Of a DNA stretch of 64,000 nt, positions 8,226-15,425 are shown piece after piece. The stretch spans positions 47,428-111,427 of the forward strand of contig NZ_WRPO01000013.1 in NCBI RefSeq assembly GCF_009746585.1, written 5' to 3'. The notes beneath the pieces are model-generated. The model was given only the letters and a program-made list of their open reading frames with translations, ran no database searches and was not told the DNA's origin. Source of the stretch: Novosphingobium aquimarinum. GTDB taxonomy: Bacteria > Pseudomonadota > Alphaproteobacteria > Sphingomonadales > Sphingomonadaceae. How positions within the stretch are numbered: the first letter of the stretch is position 1; each line of letters begins with the position of its first letter. The translations under genes and the position numbers were made by a program.

Positions 8226-9040
8226 CAGTAATCGCTCCCCACTTTCGTGTTCGTGAGCGTGAAGATGCGATCCATGATCTCATCGGCGCTCAGGATGCCG
8301 TATCCAACCGGAATGGTCCGTTTGGTCACCGTGTCGAAGAGGACCAGCGCCGGTGTCTCATTGCCCGGCACGCCCATGCGCGCCCGCTGCCCGGAATCGA
8401 CGACATGTTCCGGAAAATCGCGGCTCGGCCCCCCGTCCATCGATACGGCCATGACCGCCATCCGGTGGCTGTCGGTCACCGAGCGAAGGATCGGGGCGAA
8501 CAGCTCACAGGCGCCGCAGCTCTGCGCGAAGAAGTAGAACAGCCCGTAGCGCTGCCCCAGGTTGGTCAGGACCGCGTCGCGATCGGCCTTTCGATTGTCG
8601 AGCCAGGCACGCTTGCCGACCGTCGAGACGGGCCTTTGCAACGTGTAGTCGATGTCGGGGTTCTGCCAGAGCGCGCGCTGCCACACGTCGGAGAAAGTCG
8701 AGGCGCGGTCGAGCTGCTCGCGCTGGAAGCGGACGTAGGCGATGACGTTCTCTTCGGTCGGCTCCAGGATCGCCTTGGCCTTCAATTCGTCGAGCTGCTT
8801 CGTGATCGCCGCCATCCGGTCGACCGCGCTCGGCGGCGGCGACGGTTGCGCCTCGCGCGGCAAGGGTCTGGGCTTGTCGCAATAGAACCATTGTCCGAGC
8901 TTCCGCTCGCCGCAGTAGAAAGCATCCGGCCGGTTCTGCTCGATCGTGTCGCGTGACGGCGGCGCATCCTGCGCCAACAGGGGAGCAGCAGTCCCAATCG
9001 ACAGGGCGAGCAGCATCGAGAGTTTAGCGACGGGGGACAT
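8225..9040 (-). CDS. traF: Conjugative pilus assembly protein TraF (thioredoxin-like)
   Basis: 271 residues with a signal peptide and a C-terminal thioredoxin fold. A Cys-Gly-Ala-Cys active-site motif is visible in the segment FAQSCGACELFAP (about residue 175), so this TraF may be a working thiol oxidoreductase. It is needed for periplasmic folding and assembly of pilus proteins, fitting the Cys-rich TraN, TraU and TraH nearby. I prefer the ATG at 9040, which has AAGGA 9 nt upstream; an in-frame ATG at 9058 lacks a ribosome binding site. Confidence 0.92.
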   Translation of the reverse strand: MSPVAKLSMLLALSIGTAAPLLAQDAPPSRDTIEQNRPDAFYCGERKLGQWFYCDKPRPLPREAQPSPPPSAVDRMAAITKQLDELKAKAILEPTEENVIAYVRFQREQLDRASTFSDVWQRALWQNPDIDYTLQRPVSTVGKRAWLDNRKADRDAVLTNLGQRYGLFYFFAQSCGACELFAPILRSVTDSHRMAVMAVSMDGGPSRDFPEHVVDSGQRARMGVPGNETPALVLFDTVTKRTIPVGYGILSADEIMDRIFTLTNTKVGSDY

Positions 9041-9251
9041 CACGCTTCGTCCTTTCATCGGCTGAGGCGGTTTGCGCGGAAGGGAGTGCGAGCGGTGGGT
9101 TGGGTGTCAGACTGTCCCAGGCTGCGGGGTGGACGCAGCAATCGGCCACGGTCGCGGGAGAGCCACCGCAACGATGGTGGGGCGTTGGGGCCGACGGTTG
9201 CAGCGCCAGGGATGCCAGGACGAGGGGCAGCTCGAGAACAGGGATAGGCAT
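9024..9251 (-). CDS. Small putative exported protein inside the tra operon
   Basis: About 75 residues between traN and traF. AAGGAA stands 7 nt before ATG 9251, and the frame ends inside the start of traF, which suggests coupling. The N-terminus (IPVLELPLVLASLALQ) resembles a short signal sequence, and the rest is Pro and Ser rich with three cysteines. F-type operons carry small variable genes at this place, but I cannot assign it to a family. It could be a chance frame, though position and ribosome binding site favour a real gene. Confidence 0.42.
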   Translation of the reverse strand: MPIPVLELPLVLASLALQPSAPTPHHRCGGSPATVADCCVHPAAWDSLTPNPPLALPSAQTASADERTKRDVPRR

Positions 9252-9311
9252 GGTCACTTTCCTTGGGTTTGCGCTGCGGCCCCTGCGGCAAGGAGATCGG
9301 ATCGGCCCATC

Positions 9312-11177
9312 TCACTTGCCGTGGAGGTCGTAGTAGTTCTGAATTTTCTGCTGGATTTCGGTCATGGTCTGGACTTCGTCCGGCAGCTTGGCCGCATCCA
9401 TGAAGTCCGCATAAACCTCGGTGAAATCCATTACCGACAGGTCGAGCCGCGAGAACTCGTCGATCGTGAAGCCAATGCACTGTTCCTTTTTCGGCGCCCC
9501 CCACGGCTTGCCGAGCTGCACACGGCCCTGCTCCTGGAGGATGCGGGAGAGCTTGCTCTCGAAGCAGCAATAAGCGGTGCGCCGCGTGCTGCAGATGCCG
9601 AGGAAACTCGACGAGCAATAGGTGCCGAGATTATGGCACAGGCCCATCCGGTCCTTGATGTCGAGCCTCATCTCGTCCTGTGAACATGCGAAAAGGACCA
9701 GGAAGGGGGTCGCGAGCGCGGCGATCGCCGCGGGACCGCCCGCCAGCGCAGCCGCGCCAGCGCCGACCGTCAACAAACCCGACGTCTTGCCCGCACAGCA
9801 GTTGATAAGGCCGAACACCGGCTTGTGGCAGGTCTCGCGCGTGCCGCTGAAGACCCGGAGATCGGCTTCGTTGAACTCCTTGCCCGCCTGGTCGATCGCA
9901 TGCAGCGCAACGAGCGCGTCCTTGAACTCGGTCGACGCTTCGCGAACGATCGGCTCGCAGTCGCCGTTGATGCAATAGACGTCGTCGCCGCAGATATATT
10001 GCGGCGCATCGCTCGTGCCTCCGGAAGGCGTCGGGCACCTGTAGACGCGGTTCTCGACTTTGCAGGGCCCGCCATCAGGCTCCTCGTCAAGGCATTCTGT
10101 GCGCAGATAGGTGCAGCTCCCGTTCGCCTCGAGATCACCGCAGTCATTGGCTGTTGAGATCCGGTGGCATTGATAGGTCCGCTGCCAGGCCCAGCAGGGC
10201 TGGGTGACAGGAACGCCGTCGACGATCCGGGTGACCGGGTCGCTCGACGTGCACACTTCGGTCTCGAGCGTGCAGTTCGGGTCGCCGGCATTGGCGGCGC
10301 ATAGCCCCTCGTTGCGCGTGATGACCGGCACGGCCGGTTCTTCCTGCTTCGTGAGCCAGTAATTGCCGGTCGAGAGCACATAGCCCGGATGATACTCGCC
10401 CGGCGTGATCCCCTGGGCCTCGGCGGTGCATTTGACCTCGACGGCGGTGTGGCCAAGGCTTTTGCAGGTCGGCGCCGCAGTATATCCATAGGCGCTCATA
10501 TTGTCGCAATAGTCGATCGGGCGGCTTTCCCAGCAGATGCCGGTGGCGATCTCGTCGTCAAAAGCCGCGCGGGCGGGATAGGGCCCGCCATCTGTCGGCA
10601 GGAAGCTCAACCGACCCGTGTAATAGGTGTAGATCGTCCGCTTCTCGGTGTGAACGTCAAGGCTGACGTTGCAGGTCCGGGCTTCCGTGGTGACCTTGCT
10701 GCCGGCGTTGCAACTCGCCTCATAATAGCCCGCGCTCCCCGGCGCGGCGGGCAGCGGCACGCATGTGCCCTTGGTGCCGCCCATTTCCTCGCCAGCGAGA
10801 TAGGTCGAGGGATCGTTTTCGACCGATGTCGCGCGCGCCGTGGTCGCGAGGATCTCGGAATTGCTGAACGTGGCCCGGCTGTGATCGGCATCGGTGGTGA
10901 TGCGATATTGCTCGTTGGACGACTTGGCCGCCTGGGCGTCGGACTCAAGCTTACCGGGATCGTCGAAATAGGATCCTTCGGGCAAGCTCGTGCCGGAATA
11001 GCCGGGGACCGCGGCGGCTTGCGCATCGCTGGACGGCACCAGCGTGGAATCGTTGCGCTTCTCCGTACCCAGCGCCTTCCCCTCCTGGCGCGCCTCGTCG
11101 AGCGTCATCTGGGCAAGCGCGGGCGAACTCGCCATAACGACGCCGAAGAGCGCAGCCAGGACGAGATACGCCCTCAT
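9312..11177 (-). CDS. traN: Mating-pair stabilisation outer-membrane protein TraN
   Basis: 621 residues with a clear signal peptide (cleavage after PALAQ, residue 23) and many cysteines in spaced pairs, the hallmark of TraN. The C-terminal part (CCAGKTSGLL, CSQDEMRLDIKDRMGLCHNLGTYC) is the conserved TraN region. TraN sits in the donor outer membrane and contacts recipient surface structures. The variable middle (about residues 150-400) is where receptor specificity lies in known TraN types. Its ATG overlaps the trbC stop by 4 nt. Confidence 0.93.
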   Translation of the reverse strand: MRAYLVLAALFGVVMASSPALAQMTLDEARQEGKALGTEKRNDSTLVPSSDAQAAAVPGYSGTSLPEGSYFDDPGKLESDAQAAKSSNEQYRITTDADHSRATFSNSEILATTARATSVENDPSTYLAGEEMGGTKGTCVPLPAAPGSAGYYEASCNAGSKVTTEARTCNVSLDVHTEKRTIYTYYTGRLSFLPTDGGPYPARAAFDDEIATGICWESRPIDYCDNMSAYGYTAAPTCKSLGHTAVEVKCTAEAQGITPGEYHPGYVLSTGNYWLTKQEEPAVPVITRNEGLCAANAGDPNCTLETEVCTSSDPVTRIVDGVPVTQPCWAWQRTYQCHRISTANDCGDLEANGSCTYLRTECLDEEPDGGPCKVENRVYRCPTPSGGTSDAPQYICGDDVYCINGDCEPIVREASTEFKDALVALHAIDQAGKEFNEADLRVFSGTRETCHKPVFGLINCCAGKTSGLLTVGAGAAALAGGPAAIAALATPFLVLFACSQDEMRLDIKDRMGLCHNLGTYCSSSFLGICSTRRTAYCCFESKLSRILQEQGRVQLGKPWGAPKKEQCIGFTIDEFSRLDLSVMDFTEVYADFMDAAKLPDEVQTMTEIQQKIQNYYDLHGK

Positions 11178-11920
11178 GGATGGGCCTTGCGCATGTTGGC
11201 GAGGCCAACCGCTGCGACCCGTGCGCCCGGGCCATTACCGTCCGCGAACTGCTCGAGCGCATATTCGACCGAGACGTTGCCGACGAGCCGATCATAGGGC
11301 GGCAGCTTGGTCTGGCAGGAGAAGCCGGCGCAAAGATCGAAGTCCGACGAGACACTGACGTATGTCGGCACTGCCTGGACATCGAAAGCGCGGAACAGCC
11401 GCGGATCGATGCCGACATTGGCGAAATCGTCCTGCCGGTCGATGATCTTGCCAAGGCTCGTGGCGAACTCCTTCATCGAATTGTTGGGGAAGCCGCGGAA
11501 CACGACCACCCCGCCGGCCCTGGCCGTGTCGCCGATCAGCTTCTGCAGCGACTGCGGTGGCATCGACAGGCTCGCGAAGACGATGAACTGGGGCGCCTCG
11601 CCCTTCCCTGCCGTCGCGTTCGACGCGGCACCGGCCACGATCTCGTCGAAATCGACGGGGCCTGCCGGTCCCTTGGGCAGATCGCTCTTGGCGACCCGCT
11701 GCATGTTCTCCATGCCAGCGTCGCGAACGGTCTGCGCGTCCTCGCGGAAGGCGTCGCCCCTATCCTTCACATGGTTGACGAAAGCCTCGGCATCCGCCTG
11801 TAGGTCCGCCGAACGCTGCTTGATCGCCTGGACGTCGATCCCGTCGACGGTCTGCGCGAGCAAGGCCGTCACGCTCGCCAAGCCAAGGATCGCTGCGAAG
11901 CCCCAGAGGTATTTGCGCAT
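11174..11920 (-). CDS. trbC: F-type pilin assembly protein TrbC
   Basis: 248 residues from the ATG at 11920, which has AGGGGG 8 nt upstream. There is a signal peptide (residues 1-24), then an alpha-helical stretch and the conserved TrbC region (PQFIVFASLSMPP, VVFRGFPNNSM, and VQAVPTYVSV near the end), which has a thioredoxin-like fold. TrbC is a periplasmic protein required for F pilus assembly and is often fused to or paired with TraW. It lies between traU and traN in the standard F order. Confidence 0.9.
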   Translation of the reverse strand: MRKYLWGFAAILGLASVTALLAQTVDGIDVQAIKQRSADLQADAEAFVNHVKDRGDAFREDAQTVRDAGMENMQRVAKSDLPKGPAGPVDFDEIVAGAASNATAGKGEAPQFIVFASLSMPPQSLQKLIGDTARAGGVVVFRGFPNNSMKEFATSLGKIIDRQDDFANVGIDPRLFRAFDVQAVPTYVSVSSDFDLCAGFSCQTKLPPYDRLVGNVSVEYALEQFADGNGPGARVAAVGLANMRKAHP

Positions 11921-11931
11921 TGGACGGCCCC

Positions 11932-12951
11932 CTACAGCACGCAGCAATTGCGTTTGCGCCAGACGAGGTAGCCCATGTCCTCGCCGGCGGCGGGATAGGC
12001 GCGACCTGCGTCAGGCGGCATGGTGGATGCCCCGATCGTGGAGCAGGCGAAGCGGCCGCTCACGGTGGGGATCGGATTGACCATCTGGAAGCGGTATTGC
12101 TGCTTGCGCATGATCGGCATGAGGTACTTCTTGCAGAGCCCGGCCGAGCCCATCGTCCCCCAGGCAAGAGCTTCGCGGTGCATCTTGTAGGCGAAGCGCG
12201 ACAGTGCGAGCCGCGAGGACTGAACATGGCCGATCGAGGACGGCACGTTGCCGTTGAGCGGATACATGCTGCCCTGGCACCCCGCACACCAGAACAGCGG
12301 ATCGAGCGGCAGGTGGACGGTCCCGGCGATGCAGTCGCCGGCGCAGGCGACCTGGGCGATCGGGTTAGCGAAGACGACGGCTTCCGGATTGATCAGCGCC
12401 GTCAGACTATCGTCCTGCCAGAGCGGATCGACCTCGGTCATATAGGCGATGTCGAAGCTCGCCTGCTCGAAGCAGACGAAGTCGGTCAGGATCTCCATCC
12501 AGTAGAGCAGCGGATAGACGTACCAGTGCACGTGCCATTTGGCCGTGCTCTGCGAGCGGCCGCCCACCATCGAGGGGCCGGCCAGATAGCCCTGGCCGAT
12601 GTCGAACCCCGGCGCGATGCGCACACCCCCGAGATTAGGAAAGCACCAGGGCTTCATTGTGACGTCCGCGAGCCGCACCGGCTCCCAGAAGCCGACCGAG
12701 ATGCCGATCCTGGGAAGCGGGCTGCCACAAAAGCAGATCGGGGAAGCGGGATTGCTCGTATCCGGCCGGCCGCTCGGCCAGATCTTGAGGCCGCCGACCG
12801 AGAGTGGGAACAGGCAAGACCAACACACGTCGGTGATCGGATTGACGAACTTCCCGTGACAGGTCGGCCCTGCCGCCTGTGCGCTCGGCGCCAGAAAGAA
12901 GGCTGCCAGCGCCATGACGAGAAGCCGCAGAGCTGATCGAAAGCCGCGCAT
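11932..12951 (-). CDS. traU: Conjugative transfer protein TraU
   Basis: 339 residues from the ATG at 12951, which overlaps the stop of the upstream small gene (TGATG). A signal peptide (ending SAQAA) is followed by the conserved Cys-rich TraU sequence: CHGKFVNPITDVCWSCLFP at the mature N-terminus, then CFCG, FCFEQ-like and NCCVL blocks. TraU is a periplasmic protein essential for DNA transfer more than for pilus formation. Frames upstream of 12951 are not part of the protein. Confidence 0.93.
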   Translation of the reverse strand: MRGFRSALRLLVMALAAFFLAPSAQAAGPTCHGKFVNPITDVCWSCLFPLSVGGLKIWPSGRPDTSNPASPICFCGSPLPRIGISVGFWEPVRLADVTMKPWCFPNLGGVRIAPGFDIGQGYLAGPSMVGGRSQSTAKWHVHWYVYPLLYWMEILTDFVCFEQASFDIAYMTEVDPLWQDDSLTALINPEAVVFANPIAQVACAGDCIAGTVHLPLDPLFWCAGCQGSMYPLNGNVPSSIGHVQSSRLALSRFAYKMHREALAWGTMGSAGLCKKYLMPIMRKQQYRFQMVNPIPTVSGRFACSTIGASTMPPDAGRAYPAAGEDMGYLVWRKRNCCVL

Positions 12952-13220
12952 CACTGATCCTCCCCGGCAGGTTCGAGAAAGGCGGTGTCCGCGCGATGCT
13001 TGCGCGCGAGGTAAAGCGCCGTGGTCAACAGCGTGGCCGCCAGCAGCGACGCGATCGCACAGGGCGCCGCCTGACCGCTGATCCGCATCAACGGCTGCAA
13101 GCCCGCGACACTGGCGGCCAGTAGCAGGCAAAGAACCTGCCAGATCCGGCGCAGCCGCCGAAGATCGCGAGTCTCGGGTGCCGCCATCGGCGTTCGGAGC
13201 ATGTCGAGCCACAGCGGCAT
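12951..13220 (-). CDS. Small two-helix membrane protein between traW and traU
   Basis: 89 residues coupled on both sides by one-base TGATG overlaps, with the traW stop at its start and the traU ATG at its stop. Two hydrophobic segments are visible (LCLLLAASVAGLQPLM and IASLLAATLLTTALYLA) with basic flanks. The tight packing makes a real gene likely. It is not a classic F gene I can name. Confidence 0.65.
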   Translation of the reverse strand: MPLWLDMLRTPMAAPETRDLRRLRRIWQVLCLLLAASVAGLQPLMRISGQAAPCAIASLLAATLLTTALYLARKHRADTAFLEPAGEDQ

Positions 13221-13876
13221 CAGCCCGGGCTCCCGGACTTCAACACCACCTCGGAGACGCGCATCACCTTGCCAGCCTGGGTGACCACGGCTGGCGTATG
13301 CTCGATGCCGAAGCGGGAAGTGAGCTTGCCTTGCTGATCGAAGTAGAAACGCCGCTTCTTCGCGGTCATCTGCTCGACCGGCGATCCACGCACGAAGATT
13401 ATCTTCGCCTTGAGGTCCGTGTAGCGCGTCGTGGCCCAAGCGAGCTGCTCGCTATCGTCACCGTCGATGAAGACAAGGTCCTGACGGATCGAGACGAAGT
13501 CGAGCGGGTTGATCCGCTGTCCCGCTGGGGCGATCAGGTTGCCCTTCTGGTCGCGGATGTCGCGTTCCATCGTGACCGACGGATCGAAGTCCCAGCTCCG
13601 GGCGGTCCGGGCCGGGGTGACCCCCGTGACGGGATCGGGTCGACGAACTTTCGCCTCGACGCGCTTGGCGAACATCTCGTTGGTCCGGGCGAGCTCGCCG
13701 CTTGCCTCTGCGCGGCGCAGGCGGTTTTCAATGGTGGAGAGCAGATCGGGCTCGATGACCGGGAACGCCTGCGCGGCCTGGCCATAGTCCTTGGCCTCCG
13801 ACCGCATCGGCCCAACGACGATCAACCCGCCGACCGTTGCGGCGATGGCCAGCCCGCCTGAGATGAGCACCCTCAT
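13220..13876 (-). CDS. traW: F-type pilus assembly protein TraW
   Basis: 218 residues from the ATG at 13876, which has GGGGAG upstream and overlaps the peptidase stop as ATGA. A signal-anchor N-terminus leads to the conserved TraW core: AFPVIEPDLL, then RSWDFDPS, and the INPLD motif followed by LVFIDGDD. TraW is periplasmic, cooperates with TrbC and is needed for pilus assembly. Confidence 0.9.
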   Translation of the reverse strand: MRVLISGGLAIAATVGGLIVVGPMRSEAKDYGQAAQAFPVIEPDLLSTIENRLRRAEASGELARTNEMFAKRVEAKVRRPDPVTGVTPARTARSWDFDPSVTMERDIRDQKGNLIAPAGQRINPLDFVSIRQDLVFIDGDDSEQLAWATTRYTDLKAKIIFVRGSPVEQMTAKKRRFYFDQQGKLTSRFGIEHTPAVVTQAGKVMRVSEVVLKSGSPG

Positions 13877-14406
13877 AGGATCGGCTCCCCGGTTCCTATG
13901 ACCTGGCGCGCGCATACGAAGCCGATTTCGGCATAGCGGCTGTCGAAGCCATCCTTGTGCGGCGTAGCCGCGAAATAGCATCCCTGCGGCACCGGGCCGG
14001 TTGCGCCCGGCGTCAGGCGTTCACCAAAGCGTGTGAGCGGTTTCATCTGCGCGACGAGGTGGCCGTTCACCGCAACCTGGCGGCCAACGTGGCTGATCGT
14101 GTCGCCCGGCATGCCGTAGACGATCTTGCCGAACATCCGCGGCTTCGCGCCGAAGTGGCGACGCAGGAGCGTGCTTGGCGGCGGGTCGAAGAAAACATAG
14201 TCTCCGCGCGCCGGCAGCTTGTGGCGCTGGATGAGGAAGGCCCAGTTCGGAAGCGAACCCGTCGTGTTGATCAGCAGCAGATGATCGTCGCGCCATGCGC
14301 TGATCGCGCTGAGCAGAACGCTGCCCGCGATGAACAGGCCGAACAACAGCCATAGCCGCGTGCGTGGCCGCCAGCTTGGGCGCGCCTCACTGGCCGCCGA
14401 TGCCAT
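13873..14406 (-). CDS. S26-family conjugal signal peptidase (TraF/TrhF type)
   Basis: 177 residues from ATG 14406 (GGAGG 6 nt upstream, overlapping the trbI end). One N-terminal transmembrane helix (LWLLFGLFIAGSVLLSAIS) precedes the peptidase domain. The nucleophile region reads NTTGSLPNWAF (Ser) and the general-base region GKIVYGMPGD (Lys), as in Lep and RP4 TraF-type enzymes. In related F-like systems this peptidase trims the pilin precursor, here presumably TraA. It should not be confused with the thioredoxin-like TraF above. Confidence 0.85.
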   Translation of the reverse strand: MASAASEARPSWRPRTRLWLLFGLFIAGSVLLSAISAWRDDHLLLINTTGSLPNWAFLIQRHKLPARGDYVFFDPPPSTLLRRHFGAKPRMFGKIVYGMPGDTISHVGRQVAVNGHLVAQMKPLTRFGERLTPGATGPVPQGCYFAATPHKDGFDSRYAEIGFVCARQVIGTGEPIL

Positions 14407-15076
14407 CGGAGCCTCCGAAGGTCGAAACTTGCGCAGCTGGCGGAGCATATTGCGGAACCGGCTGCTGCTGCCCTGAAGACACCATTCCTGGCGCCGCCAT
14501 GCCCTGTGCGGCCATCATGGGATCGATCGGAGGAGCAGCCCCGGGCATCTGGCCCGGCATCTGAGCCGGGGCTGCAAGTTGGGGTCTCGCGGCCGCCATC
14601 GCCTGGGCATTCATCTGCTGCAGCTCCTCGGCCGAAGCTTGGCGCGGCCGCGGGACGCCCGAGGCGTAGACCGATTGTCTGAGGCTGTCGGTTATATCGG
14701 GCACGTTCTTCGTGAGCACGGCTTCGCCGACGAGCACGATCTGGCCGCCAGCACTGCGCCGCTGCAGTTCCTTGTCGAGCGACGCCATGAAGCCCCGCAT
14801 CTCGGCCTCGACCTGCGCCGGAGGCGATGTCGAGCGCGCCTGCGCCTGCACATATTCCCCGACGATCGAGGAGAGCCGCGCCGAGACGATATGATCCTGC
14901 TTGGGCGTCACCAGTGTCTTGGTGACCCACATGCCCCAGACCACAGTGGCCAGAAGGATCAGCCCGGCGAGGATCTGCATACGGCTGAAGCCAGCGAAGA
15001 ATGTTCGTCTGGGCTTCGCTGGCGCTGCTGGCGATACCGGTGGCGCGGGAAGGTCGAGTTCGGGTTGCTCAGCCAT
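14387..15076 (-). CDS. trbI: F-type conjugative transfer protein TrbI
   Basis: 229 residues. A short Pro-rich cytoplasmic tail, one transmembrane helix (ILAGLILLATVVWGMWV) and a periplasmic domain with the TrbI_Ftype pattern (VPDITDSLR) are followed by a Pro, Met and Gln rich tail from about residue 150. TrbI of F affects pilus retraction and outgrowth. Its N-terminus overlaps the upstream membrane gene by 8 nt and its tail overlaps the start of the signal peptidase. The tail is longer than in F TrbI (128 residues). Confidence 0.82.
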   Translation of the reverse strand: MAEQPELDLPAPPVSPAAPAKPRRTFFAGFSRMQILAGLILLATVVWGMWVTKTLVTPKQDHIVSARLSSIVGEYVQAQARSTSPPAQVEAEMRGFMASLDKELQRRSAGGQIVLVGEAVLTKNVPDITDSLRQSVYASGVPRPRQASAEELQQMNAQAMAAARPQLAAPAQMPGQMPGAAPPIDPMMAAQGMAAPGMVSSGQQQPVPQYAPPAAQVSTFGGSDGIGGQ

Positions 15077-15422
15077 GGCGGGGGTCTCCCTGCGATCGGG
15101 CCGAAGGCAGGATCCTGCCTCTCCGCAGGACCATGAGCCCCACGGAAAGGATGAGATGTGCGACGGCGAAGATGGTCTTGAACGATGCGACCCGATCCGG
15201 GGTCGCGATGACGTAGCGGGTGCTGAGGTTGTTGAGCTGGTTCATCAGGCCATCGAGCGAGAAGCCGCCAAGGGCGAGAAAAAACAGCGCGAACAGGCCC
15301 CAGGTCATGAGCAGCGTTGATGCGAGGAAGCCGCCGAAATACAGGGTGAAATGAAGCATCGCGCGCGCGTCGATCGACGGCGGCGCCGATGGCTGTACCC
15401 TCGGCTCTGTGCTGCTGGCCAT
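15069..15422 (-). CDS. Small membrane protein between traC and trbI
   Basis: 117 residues, with GGAG 6 nt before the ATG. Two or three hydrophobic segments are visible (MLHFTLYFGGFLASTLLMTW with GLFALFFLALGG, and FAVAHLILSVGLMVL). It overlaps trbI by 8 nt, so it is surely part of the operon. No family recognised; possibly a system-specific inner-membrane partner of TraC or TrbI. Confidence 0.65.
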   Translation of the reverse strand: MASSTEPRVQPSAPPSIDARAMLHFTLYFGGFLASTLLMTWGLFALFFLALGGFSLDGLMNQLNNLSTRYVIATPDRVASFKTIFAVAHLILSVGLMVLRRGRILPSARSQGDPRHG

Positions 15423-15425
15423 GGC

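Noticed and set aside
6771..8231. Plus-strand open frame of 486 codons opposite traH, and similar long frames opposite traB, traN, traC and the ALDH gene
   Set aside because: Same reason: antisense shadows of recognised genes with Arg-rich, low-information protein sequence.
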